NCBI RefSeq assembly: GCF_000350225.1
Contig: NW_005179057.1
Coordinates: 133,287-197,286, forward strand
Source of the DNA: Chondrus crispus
Taxonomy: Eukaryota > Rhodophyta > Florideophyceae > Gigartinales > Gigartinaceae
DNA: 64,000 nt
Direction of reading: 5' to 3'
The notes beneath the pieces were generated by a model. The model was given only the letters and a program-made list of their open reading frames with translations. It had not been told where the DNA came from and did not search any database. Positions 40,238-50,099 of this stretch are shown piece after piece (the stretch's first letter is position 1; each line of letters opens with the position of its first letter). The translations under genes were made by a program, and so were the position numbers.

Positions 40238-42352
40238 AATTTCCCAAAACTCGGTGCATTTCCCGGAGGGAAAGAATGCACGTTGGCGCGGCGTGCCCCT
40301 TTTCGTAACAGTGATAGCACACCCGTCCGTGCTTCTTGACGGGATATTGCGTCCTTGGTCCCCCACGGGCCGGCGGCCTTCCTTGAGGTTGCGGCCTTCC
40401 CATCCAGCCTGGCCTTCGAAACGTTGTACCCTTGTCTTCCATCGGAATGCGCGGCGCCGGCGGGTGGCCGCGCCCCCGGAACATCATCACGGGATCCGTG
40501 GGCTTTGAAAACGACTCCGTCGTCTATGTGGGCGTCGGTAAGGTTGACGAACCGCTTGCCCCGTAGTCCTCGTGTCGGTAGCCCTCCGATGGCTCAATAA
40601 AATTGTCTTCGGCTACCAATGCTCCTTCATAATGATTTTCGCTACTTCCGTGCGCACCGGGTTCATCTGACGCGGAGATTGACTCCGCTAAGTGGACGGC
40701 GGCCTGACCTTTACGACCGGGATAAGAAGCCCTCGGCTTCTTTCCCGCCCTGAACGTCGACGGCATCTGAATCGTGACCTTCTTGGTCTTCTTGTCCTTG
40801 GCGCGGCTCGCCGAGCCATGCGCCTTTGCGTAATTTACCAATCTCAAAAATGAGACATCTCGGTTATCTTGTCGATACTGCGAGACCATGGGCTTAATAC
40901 TGGCATCTAGCTCCTCGATGAACGTGGCCATCTCCTCCTCTATAGAATAAACATTCCCACAGCGATTACTCGCGTCTGTTAGCTGAATGTAAAATTCCAT
41001 CTCGTCTTCAGACGGTCTTTACTGAACTTCTCGCAATGCGAGCACGGCTTGACGGATCGACTCGTCGGTTGCGAAACTCCTCAATAACCACTGTACGGCC
41101 TCTGGCCAAACGGACACCTTCCCGTGATGGGACCCGGCCGTCTGCGACACAGAAGTGTACTGTCTCAAGGCGATGCCGCTTAGAAATTCGGGCAACAAGC
41201 GGATCGCTTGCCCCTCGTTCATTTCTTGAGTATCAAGCTCTTGAACTAACTTTGCCAAAAAATCCGACACAAGGACCCCGTCCTCACCTGTGAACGTGTT
41301 GTCCTTCTTCACCTTGGGCGGAATATCTCTCCTGATTTTTCGCACGGCCGTCCGCCGGGAACTTGACAAATATGTTTGCGGGTTCCGCAAGCGGTACGTT
41401 CGGTACGAAAGTAATTTCTTGAAGAGGTAGTTGGTCGGATTCAGCTCCTCCAACTCCTCCCATCGCGGCCCGCGCCGCGTTGCGACATCTTCGGGCTCCG
41501 CGTCCTTGTCTCTCTGCGAGGCGGACGAAGTGACTCCGCCTTGTCTGGAGGAAATTTTCTTGCTCGACGACATTCCGTTTCCTTCTTCTGAACGGCGTTC
41601 GGAATCGCCCGAATGGTTCGACGAACCGCCGTTATCATCTTCGGAGGGACCAAGCCACTCCGACTGTGAGTCGCGGTCCTCCGGATCGTCACTACAGTGA
41701 CCCTTGTTTGGACGTCGCTTGTCCTTCTTCGAGGGCTTCGACTTGGAGCTCCGCTTACGAGCGGGCTTGTCCTTCTTCGACCGACGGTCGCCCTCTCTAC
41801 CCGAAGGGAGCGGCTCGTCGTCCGATCCTTGCGGAGCTTGATCCCTGGCCTGCTCAAGGTCCTTGAGACGTTGCGCCGTGCGATCGAATCGGTCATCGAC
41901 GCTTGTTCTAAATTTTCCTAAGGACTCCAAGTCTTGATTCGCGTCGCGCCTCGCGTCCTTAACTGAAAGTTTCAATGAAGCGAACGAGGACTTCCAGCTC
42001 GATGCCGTCGGTCCCGCCGCCATTTTTTCTCGACGAGTCCCACGCGCGCGGTCAGCTCTTCCAACGCCGTGTGGAACTCGGAATTTTGCAGCTCAAGTTG
42101 CTTCTGCACGAGGCCTAATTCGGCCTCGAGATTTTTCTTCGCTTCTTCGCGAATTTCGCTGCTCATCTTCTCCAACTTCTCGTCAAGATCAGTCTTGTCG
42201 GCGGCAATTCCCGTAGGGGATTCTTGATCTCCGGGATCCGTGGCCGTATTGGCCTGGCTCCGGGTGCGAGGACCCCTCGGGATCCTCGACGCCCGTGCCG
42301 ATCCGCTTCTACTCGCCTCGGGACCGACGTCCCCGGGTGCGCTTGTTGACAT
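40047..42352 (-). pseudogene. Element 1 gag
   Basis: The N-terminus is MSTSAPGDVGPEASRSGSAR. A charged, coiled-coil-like segment and a Lys/Ser/Asp-rich region precede the capsid-like part (ELNPTNYLFKKLLSYRTY, FLAKLVQELDTQEMNEGQ, VQWLLRSFATDESIRQAVL). The nucleocapsid has one zinc knuckle, CYHCYEKGHAAPTC (CX2CX4HX4C). There are two lesions: a frameshift in an A-run near 42025 (LVEKKWRRD against LVEKERGDATD in the other copy), and a nonsense codon near 41017 (REVQ-stop-RPSEDE against REVQQRPSEDE, CAA to TAA). The overlap with the pol frame is shared by both lineage-A copies. Confidence 0.8.
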
Positions 42353-42579
42353 CGTTCGGCGTAGCGAACGAACCTAAAAAAAGATACGAACAAAAAAAAA
42401 AAAAAAGAGACTCCGTTACCCAGACCAACTTCCTTGTCGTCGACAAGATTCTAAAAGTAGAAAACGCTACAGCACCTAAATAAACTTACGTCGCAGAGAC
42501 AACTCCTGTAGTCCGTTTCAGCTTACGCAGTTTCTAGGTCGGGTCTCCTGTACGCAGTTCTAGGTCGGGAGATCACTTT
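42353..42579 (-). other. Element 1 leader (between 5' LTR and gag)
   Basis: Untranslated leader containing a TAGGTCGG-TCTCC-TGTACGCAGT motif repeated twice (about 42535-42575). No primer-binding site beginning TGG is visible next to the LTR, so the primer tRNA is unclear. Confidence 0.5.
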
Positions 42580-43525
42580 TGTAGTGCAATGCGCCTGTCA
42601 GGCAAAGACCAAGGTCCGACGGTCCAACACAAACAACAACAACAAAAACAAAAACAAAAACAACAACTGCCAACGGCACAGCGCTACGGAGTGTTGGAAG
42701 CTCCCTGTCCTCTTTAAGCGGGTTTGCGGCCCGCAGTAGCTCGGATCCCTGATAGGGGGGCAAAGAGAAGGGCCCAGCCCGGGATCGGTAAATGGTGGTA
42801 GAGACTTGTAAAGGCAACCGCTCGACGAGTTTGGAGGGGTGTTTAGGTAAACCTGGTCCGATGGGTCGTAAATCCAATGCTCGTAGAGCGCCTTGTACAC
42901 ATTATACCCTTGATAAGGTCTTCGACGCGGACGTCGCAACGTAGCCCGTCGGGAAAGAAGAACACGTAGCAGCGCTACACCGTCGTACTGCCCGATGGCA
43001 AAGTACCAACACCGGATCGGTCACAACCAGATTCCGATGTAACCAACGCTGAGAAAAGCACCACTGGTGCACTAACACAGAACCCCGATGGCTAATGACG
43101 TCACGTTGCGGATCGCAATCCTACAAGGTGGGACCAACTCAAGATTAAGGGAAATTAGGATAGGGAAGTAAAGGAAAATTGATAAGGAAAAAGGGGACCC
43201 CCGAGCGCAAAGGATACCGTAGGCTATAGTAGAAGGGAATGTCTTGTAAAAGAGGGACTTCGACAAAGGCCATATCAAACTCTGGCAACTCGGGTTGTCT
43301 TTATTGACTTGGTCGGTCAAAGGGCTAAGTTATATAGAGCCCCGCCGGGGCGAGTACAGTAGCTCCCGGCTCTAGATTCTAGATCTAATTAGTAAAGAAA
43401 TTAAATAATTAAAATAATCGTGCGCTTCGTCGCACACGTGTGTCCCCCAAACCCGGACTACAATATCCAATTTTTTCCTTTTTCACTTCTTTTCACCTCC
43501 CTTTTCAGGTGCTTATTGCACTACA
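42580..43525 (-). repeat. LTR2: 5' LTR of element 1, abutting a second element
   Basis: 946 bp, TGTAGTGCAATGCGCC to GCTTATTGCACTACA. It matches LTR1 along its whole length apart from a 27-bp CAA/CAAAAA tract (about 42630-42665). On the minus strand it carries a TATA box (complement of 43330-43336) and a polyadenylation signal (complement of 43300-43305). On its left is the gag leader of element 1, so it is a 5' LTR. Its right edge is followed by a polypurine-tract-like sequence (complement CAGAAGGTGGATA) and aORF2, as if it were also a 3' LTR of the next element. Confidence 0.9.
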
Positions 43526-43650
43526 TATCCACCTTCTGAGCTCCCTTGCGCTACGCCAAGCCATCGTATAATCTCCTGCCGCCCCTGACCGTGTTTCCCA
43601 ATCGTCAATCACTCTGCGCGGCGTTCTAGCAAGGGTAAGACGAAAATACC

Positions 43651-44991
43651 ATGTTTCCTTCTCCGTCGGAACGCTCGGACGAGAGTGCCACCCGTAGACG
43701 TCCGGGTGTGGGCTTTCCTTGCAAGTCCGAAGTGCCCCGGGGTCTTCCTTCCATACCCCGTCTACCCCCTGTTACCAACCCTACCGAACCAGCTTTCCAT
43801 CCGGGCTAGCATTCCTCTTGGGTAGCCCGCCGTCATCCTTCTCTCGAGGCGCTGCAGAACAAAACCATGCGCGATAACGCAGCCCTGTTTGCTTCTGGTC
43901 AATGGTTCTCCTCTGTGGGCATCCGCGACCTTGACGGCATCGAAAATAATTTCGCCGATGACGCGAGCATGTTGCCCGGTAACCTCCCTTTGCAGGCCAT
44001 TCACACCTTTGACTGGCGCGCCCGCATCGCTATACCCACCTCTATCCTACATCACTCCTCCCCGCGCGGTCGCACTTCCTTATCCCTGCGCTTCATGGAC
44101 GCTGTGCTCACTGGGATCGAGATTCCGATGGCCGACGCCCTCATACCTTCATGTTACCACTGCGACACTTCGCAATTTCGTACGGAGTGGGAACGACTCT
44201 ACCTCTAAAACCTCATCAACTACACCTTCGGTGACCCCGTGTGCGAGGCGGACCGACTGTGGCGCAACCGACGCAACCGACGCACCGTTACGACCGACGC
44301 CATGTTTTGGACCCAAGCCATTCTTCCCACAAACTTTCGCCATGCAAAGCGCGGAGGTATTTTCTTTTTCCAAAATACTGTACGCTTTGAACGTCGGGTC
44401 CGATCCGACACTGGGTACTTCGTGGCGTACCAGATGATTGAGGCCCGTGAAATTTCCAGACAGCACTACACCAATCGATACCAACGAACCCCTTCCTAGT
44501 GGAGTCAATACGAGGTATGTCAGGGTTTCTGGGCTGAGATAGGACCCATCCTGACATATTACGGCAGTCATTTACGCGATCCGCAGCACGGGCTGTGGAC
44601 TGTGTTTCTCACGGAGTGGTGCGTGAAAGTCGCCGCTACCCTCCTGTGGGAAGTTTTCGACTGTTGGCACTTGTGGCACCTCCCTTCGAATCTCCGCGAA
44701 CAGATGCGTCTCCTCGATTTTTCTGTCCCCCTTGGCGGGTCCGACGTGTACCGTGAAGTGCACGCCCTCCTCGACCTGATCGAGACCGTAGCGTGGGATT
44801 GCGTTCCTCCACAAAATTCGTCTCGGTCCTTTTCACGCCAGCGACCCTCTTTTTCCCCTGGTAAAAATTATCCAGCTGCCGGCGACTTCGTGTGGATCAA
44901 CCCCTGGTCCTCCTCTTTTTTTCTCTGCGTACCGTCACTGCGGTCATGCTATTGCGGAGCCCGCGGCCCCCTCCAAGATCGGAGCCCCTAG
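43651..44991 (+). pseudogene. Antisense accessory ORF 2 (aORF2), three nonsense codons
   Basis: Starts MFPSPSERSDESATRRRPGV, 125 bases after LTR2. A single frame runs the whole way, interrupted by stops near 43807 (TAG, where aORF1 has Tyr), 44206 (TAA, where aORF1 has Asp) and 44497 (TAG, where aORF1 has Trp). Landmarks are SGQWFSSVGIRDLDGIENNF, TFDWRARIAIPTSILHH, WSQYEVCQGFWAEIGPILTY and FLTEWCVKVAATLLW. In the segment aligned with aORF1 at 30278-30390, about two thirds of the nucleotide differences fall at third codon positions, which indicates past selection on the plus-strand protein. It ends with a stop at 44989-44991. Confidence 0.75.
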
Positions 44992-46454
44992 CTTCTTCGT
45001 CCTCTGATCCGTGCCGCAACAGCACTGTAGAAGTCTCTTGCGACTTTCCTCCAGTCGACCTGCACCGCGTTTCCATTTGCATCACGGTCCGCGTTATTCC
45101 TCCTTTTTTCATAAATTTCCTCCTCTTTATCCTCGGCAATTTTCCTCCCTCTTTTCATGTGCCCTGACTCTTCCCTACGAGGGAGGCAACGTGCGTGTTT
45201 ACAGCATCTCCGACTTCCTCCTTTCTTTTGACTTCTTCTTGCCGTCGGCAGGGGCGTGGCGGTCCCATACAATTTTTCTAGTCGCCCTCCTCGCTTTTTG
45301 TTCGGCCGTCCACGAGACGTCATCAATGATCGCACTTTCAGTTGCCCCGTTGCCCGTTTGGAGATTCTTCATCAAGGAAATACAGTCCCCCCTAGAGTCT
45401 CTGAGGTGGTCCGCTTTTCTTTCCTCCTCTTCATTTCTCAATTTCCTCCAATTTCCTGCGCATTCTCTTTCTCTCATCCTCGATGTGCGTCTTCCCTTTC
45501 CTCCTCTTTTGTGGTTTACCTCCTCTTTTTGTCTCTCCCTTTTTACCTCTTCAAATTCCTCACTTACCTCCTCTTTTCCGGGCTTCGAGCAGCCCTCGGT
45601 TTCCTAATCCCTCGACAACTGTCATTCTGACAGTGAGCATCTGTACCAAGACTCCCTACAACCTTTCTCTGTTGTAGTTGCCGGTTCGGCTCAGTTCCCC
45701 TGTACGGGCTTAGTGGCATTCGCCACTTCCGCGACCATCCGTTTCATTGCTGTCCGTTTTTTAGTTCCTCGATCGGAAGCCCTTTCCCCTGTTCACATTT
45801 CATGCCATAAAAAATATTGAACCGACGACGGAAGCTCCGCGGGGAAACCTCTGCTCTCCCGACTCCGGCGGGGTCAAGAACCCGTTTCATTCACAGGTAG
45901 GTTCTACCCTCTCTCTCTTTGACATCATCCCTTACGTGCAGACTCAGATTCGCGACGCTATAGGTGTGGAGACGTCAATGTCGTTGCTCGTGATCTCATT
46001 GTGTCCTGACGGCGATTCGTAACTAGTTGAGGTGTCGACGAAGGTTCCTCGTACACGTCCGGTCATACGTATTACGATTAGTTGATCGCATCGCGATGAG
46101 CGACCATCTTGATTCTGTCTCGGATCATGCATTTAGATGGTATTCCGGGGTTCACGGCGACCCCATTCTCACTTAGTGTCATCCGCCTGTGTCGTGCACT
46201 ACAGCCACGTGTGGCGGCTGTAGGCAGAGCGACGCGCGTTCGGACGCGTAAGGAAATTCCGGAGACCACCCGGTGGATGACCGGAACCGGGATCCGGGCG
46301 CGGCTTGCGCGGTAGAAAAGTAGCAAGGTAGTCAGCAATAAAAGGGGGAGGAATTAAGAGAAAAAGAGAGCTAGCAGGACGGAGAGCACAGTAGTTAACG
46401 TAGGTCTCGCGCGGGGTGATCGACCTGCGCGGGGAAGGCAGTTGGGATTCCAGG
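44992..46454. other. Spacer after aORF2, no gene assigned
   Basis: Pyrimidine-rich plus strand; the minus strand has Lys/Arg/Glu-rich short frames (44988-45335 and 45199-45477). No gag or pol of this second element is found before the next LTR, so its coding part is missing or displaced to the right. A stem-loop (GGATTCCAGG paired with CCTGGAATCC) spans 46444-46517. Confidence 0.35.
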
Positions 46455-46836
46455 GGTGTAGATGGCTCGGTCGGTATGGGCGAGCCAGTACCGAGTCGAG
46501 GCTACAACCTGGAATCCAGAAACCAAGGTAAAAGACCCGAGGCTTCGTGCCTCTTTACCTTGATAATCGGGTTGACTATATAGTCCCCCGTCGCCGCAAT
46601 GGCGAAGCTAAATTATACTGTAAATTAGAATAACTAGGAAATATCGGGTGTAGCCCCGAGGGGACCAAGTACAGCCCTCATAGGCCCTATCAGTTGCGGC
46701 GGATTACACGTGTCCACGGGGAGGTCCGGTAGAGCGGCAGGGGAGTCAACGTGTACCCGTGGTACACATGGTGGCGGCGAGCGCGATTTTTGGCCGGTAA
46801 GGACAGCTGTCCCAGTACCGCGTACAGTGCACTACA
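46455..46836 (-). repeat. LTR3: 3' LTR of a lineage-B chromovirus (left edge uncertain)
   Basis: The right edge (GTACAGTGCACTACA) resembles the lineage-A LTR ends and is followed by a polypurine tract (complement CTAAGAAGGGGGATC, 46837-46851) and aORF3, the same layout as LTR1. A TATA-like TATATAG (about 46577) and TACACGTGTCC also parallel the lineage-A LTRs. The body is otherwise different. The left edge is set at a TGTAG near 46455 and is a guess. Confidence 0.5.
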
Positions 46837-47216
46837 GATCCCCCTTCTTAGAGAAATACGCGTCCCCATGTGTATGTAGAGTAGAAGTATCCGCCCCTTG
46901 AGCCGACAGCGCTAAGGGCACCCAGTGAGAGGGAGCTGGAGGTTGCATGCGGCGGAGAGGATCAGCGAGCGACGAGAAGCCAGTCAGTTTGCCCTGCTTT
47001 TCTTCCTTTTCTTTCTGTTTCCTTTGGCAAGCTTGAATTCCACTCCGGTGCCGGTTGTGAACGCCCGATCGTTCCCGAGTTCCCGTTCTCCCCTTTTTCC
47101 GAGCTCCTTCCTGTCGCTTGTAAGCTGCCGCTTTCCCCCTTACGCCGCTGCAGCGGGCGGTTACGACGCGCGTTCTATAAGCGGTGACACACTGTCTTTG
47201 GTTGGCACGACGAGTG

Positions 47217-48779
47217 ATGGAACGGTTCCATAATCCGTACGGAGAACCCGAGAATACGGGGGCCAGCTGGAGCGAGTGGCCGGCACCGCGTGAGTTGCGA
47301 GGCAAGACGCTGGCCGATGACCCGCTATTGTTCGAGCGGGCGCCGTTTCTGAGCGCCAAGGGTCTACGGGAGAGCCATCTAATTCGTCCTTACGCGGACG
47401 TCACCGGGGCTCTTCCTGGGGGGCTCAGCTTACGAGCTGCTTGGTCGCGTGACTTTTCCTTCCGCCTCGTTGTGGAGGATGAGCACGTATGGCCGAAGTA
47501 TCGCCGCGATGGGCGTGGACGACGCGAGAAGTATGTAGCTGCCCTCGTGCGTCGGCTTGCACGGATGCCGTGTAACCGCCCTATCCCGATCGAGTGGGAT
47601 TTCGACACATGGGCGTTTCGTACGGAAGGAGACCGTGGATATGTCGCCAATCTGCGGCGTATCTTGGACACCTTGCCGGAACGCGTCGAGGAGCCGGCGG
47701 TGGGGTATCTGGCTTGGGACAAGCCTATTCTTCCTCTCCGTTTGGAGGAGTATGTTGAACGGGAAAGTAACCCGGGTTATTACGACAAGCTCAAGTTTGA
47801 GCGTCGGATGCGGAACGCTCTCGGGATCTTTGTAGCCTACGAATGGATCGAGGCTACGACCTTTAAGCCACACTCTCGATATGAGCGATACCCACAAATC
47901 CCGCACTGGTTCTCCCAGTACGAGGTTCCCGAGGACTTCCTCGCCGAGATTCCACCTTGTTTGGTGTATTTCGGCTTGAGCCTCAACGACTCGCCGCGTT
48001 CGCGTCGCTGGATGATTTTCGTTAGCGAGTGGATCGCAATAGTTGCGAAACGGTTCATATGGTCTTCCTTGGACGGGCGACCATATGTGTTGCCGACGAT
48101 GATAATCAAATGGCTACGCAAGTTAAACTTGGATAAGGTTTTAGGCGGACCTTGGGTGTCCTCTCAGCTGACGACGCCGTTGGGGGTCCACGACTTAGTG
48201 GATTGGCCGCGCGTGCCGTATGGTCAGGGGCATCATTATGACCGTACGGATCGGGCAAATGTTTCGCCAGGGAGGCGTGAGGATGCGGGAGGGCCGGGAT
48301 CCGGCAATTGGATTAGATTTGACCTCACCACGTTTACCAGTCTGCAACCAGAGCTCATGAAAGAGCGTACAGAACCCGTGGTGCTGGCGATAGGGGCGTT
48401 GCCTGTGGGTGACGCTGGTGGTAACCCTGCAGAGGGCCGGAGAGCGACGGAACCGGCAGGAGTAACTCACCCCGAGTCTGCGACGCCGGGAGGAGTGGTG
48501 TCGCCACGGCGGAGGATATTTGCCGATTTGGGCGTCTCAGAGGACGAATCACTACAGCTAGTAGGCAACGCCGACTTTGTGGCGGGGGTTAAACGCTTGA
48601 GGACAGCGGCGAGGGCGGCTACGTCTGAGCCGGTGACGGATACCCCTATGGTGTTGGGGGACTCGGCGGTGGTCGTGGCAGAGGGGGACTCCGATGTGGA
48701 CTCTGTTCCCTCTGACGCTCCGGTCGCGCCGGTAGCCGGGGTGGAAGACGAACTTGCCGATTATGAGGCATCGAATTAA
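47217..48779 (+). CDS. Antisense accessory ORF 3 (aORF3), intact, 520 residues
   Basis: The ATG at 47217 (MERFHNPYGEPENTG) is the first ATG in the frame, 380 bases from the LTR3 edge. The core aligns with aORF1: WDFDTWAFRTEGDRGYVANL with YGCDTWRCRTKGERLYLDNL, then FVAYEWIEATTFKPHSRYER, HWFSQYEVPEDFLAEIPP and FVSEWIAIVAKRFIW. The C-terminal 150 residues are an acidic, Ala/Val/Thr-rich tail ending EDELADYEASN. There is no signal peptide, zinc finger or recognised enzyme motif. It is complete, diverged from aORF1 and aORF2, and belongs to another retroelement lineage. Retention of an intact frame across lineages argues for a real function. The protein could act in regulation of the element, packaging or transmission, but nothing in the sequence decides between these. 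Confidence 0.8.
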   Translation: MERFHNPYGEPENTGASWSEWPAPRELRGKTLADDPLLFERAPFLSAKGLRESHLIRPYADVTGALPGGLSLRAAWSRDFSFRLVVEDEHVWPKYRRDGRGRREKYVAALVRRLARMPCNRPIPIEWDFDTWAFRTEGDRGYVANLRRILDTLPERVEEPAVGYLAWDKPILPLRLEEYVERESNPGYYDKLKFERRMRNALGIFVAYEWIEATTFKPHSRYERYPQIPHWFSQYEVPEDFLAEIPPCLVYFGLSLNDSPRSRRWMIFVSEWIAIVAKRFIWSSLDGRPYVLPTMIIKWLRKLNLDKVLGGPWVSSQLTTPLGVHDLVDWPRVPYGQGHHYDRTDRANVSPGRREDAGGPGSGNWIRFDLTTFTSLQPELMKERTEPVVLAIGALPVGDAGGNPAEGRRATEPAGVTHPESATPGGVVSPRRRIFADLGVSEDESLQLVGNADFVAGVKRLRTAARAATSEPVTDTPMVLGDSAVVVAEGDSDVDSVPSDAPVAPVAGVEDELADYEASN

Positions 48780-50099
48780 ATCACGGGTGTGCATCCTCGT
48801 AGAGGAGCACCCCGAGCCGAAGCGTAAGGCGCCTGTTGACCAAGGGAAGAGGTGATACCGTAGACAGTAAACGAGTCCTCTTCGTCATATCGATCGCCTT
48901 ACACCGGCGACTTTGGTCGAGCAGGGCCGCGCGCGGGGGTTACTTGCGCGGAGCGATAAGGTACTTCCCCGGTGATGACCTCCGGTGATGGCGGGGTCGC
49001 GGGTCCAACCCGGGTTAGCGACCGCGGCATTCGCGGCGAAGCGAGAACACGGGTATGACAGGGCATGGCCGAGGGCGACACGGGGCGGCACCCGGTGGCT
49101 GCTGGCCGGAGGGGGCCGAGCTCGTGGCGGTACGTAGATAGGGCTAACGTAGGCCGCAAAGGGACCCTCTCCTCGCGTCAGTCGATTGCCCCGGGCGCCT
49201 TCTGTCGCACGCGCGCTCCGCGTAGAGCTTTGGCGGGTGGCCAAGCCCCTTCGCGCGTAACGCTCTTGGGGGGGGGGCGTTGACAGGGGGACGAGGTAGG
49301 GCGCAGTCTAGTGACCAGAGACCCCTTTTCTCGAATTAATCGCCTCACCTAGGCGTTGTGTGAGAGCGCGGCACGGCGCGCTGTGGTCCCTTGGGCGGCG
49401 CAGAGCGGCGGTACTGCCGACGTTGGTCGTGACGGACAGGGCCGACCAGAAGGTCACCCCGGCGGCGTCGTGTCGCTGCACGGCAGGTCGCCGTCGGTGC
49501 TTCCCAAGGCTAGGGACAGGGCCGGAGACCAAGGTCTTCTAGTCCTCCCGGTTCCCTACTTGCATCACGACCCGCTTCTGGCGTACACCCTCTCCAGTTG
49601 GAGCTGCGAACCGGAGGGGGGATCGGCGCGCGAGGAAGCGGTGGGTAGCTCACGTGGTCGTACAGCCTTGTGCGGCGAGGACGGGACGCTGTGCTGACCG
49701 ACGGGGGTTTTCTGACACGGTGGGGGTGTTACCCCCAGCACAGGGGAGGCTCATTGCGTACTCCCGCGTGGTACGGGTACTCCGATTAGAGGGGAACCAG
49801 CGAGTAGCCGGGGGATTCTCTCACGCCCTCTACTGGCGGCAGGGTCCTCCCCTTTGGCCAGAGGCGATAGTCGCCCCCCTTGGACGGTAGTGGTCAGCGA
49901 GGGATGCCTTGTCGTGCGAGAGGAGGCTGAAAAGGGGCGTTTCCTTCGGGAAGAACGGTCTCGGATCGCCTCGGGAGGCCAAACAACGTCCGTTTGCGGG
50001 GTAGGGTCAGTTAGACAGCGGAGGGAGGTATCCCTCGGACAGGTCCGAGGGAGTAGGCGACCGAACAGGGGGCCGTACGACGGTTCGCTGGAGAGGACG
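48780..50099. other. Spacer between aORF3 and lineage-B pol
   Basis: GC-rich, with many short overlapping frames and none convincing. It occupies the position of the 3.9-kb spacer of element 1 but is shorter. Confidence 0.4.

Larger units (their letters stand above)
28920..43525 (-). mobile_element. Chromovirus (Ty3/gypsy) element 1, 14.6 kb, with antisense ORF
   Basis: Minus-strand order: 5' LTR (42580-43525), gag (about 42352-40047), pol (PR, RT, RNase H, integrase, chromodomain; about 40237-35595), a 3.9-kb spacer, a plus-strand antisense ORF (29945-31640), polypurine tract, 3' LTR (28920-29838). The near-identity of the two LTRs indicates recent insertion, yet gag and pol carry several lesions. 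It is far longer than typical chromoviruses because of the antisense ORF and spacer. No clear target-site duplication is visible because LTR2 directly joins another element. Confidence 0.85.
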
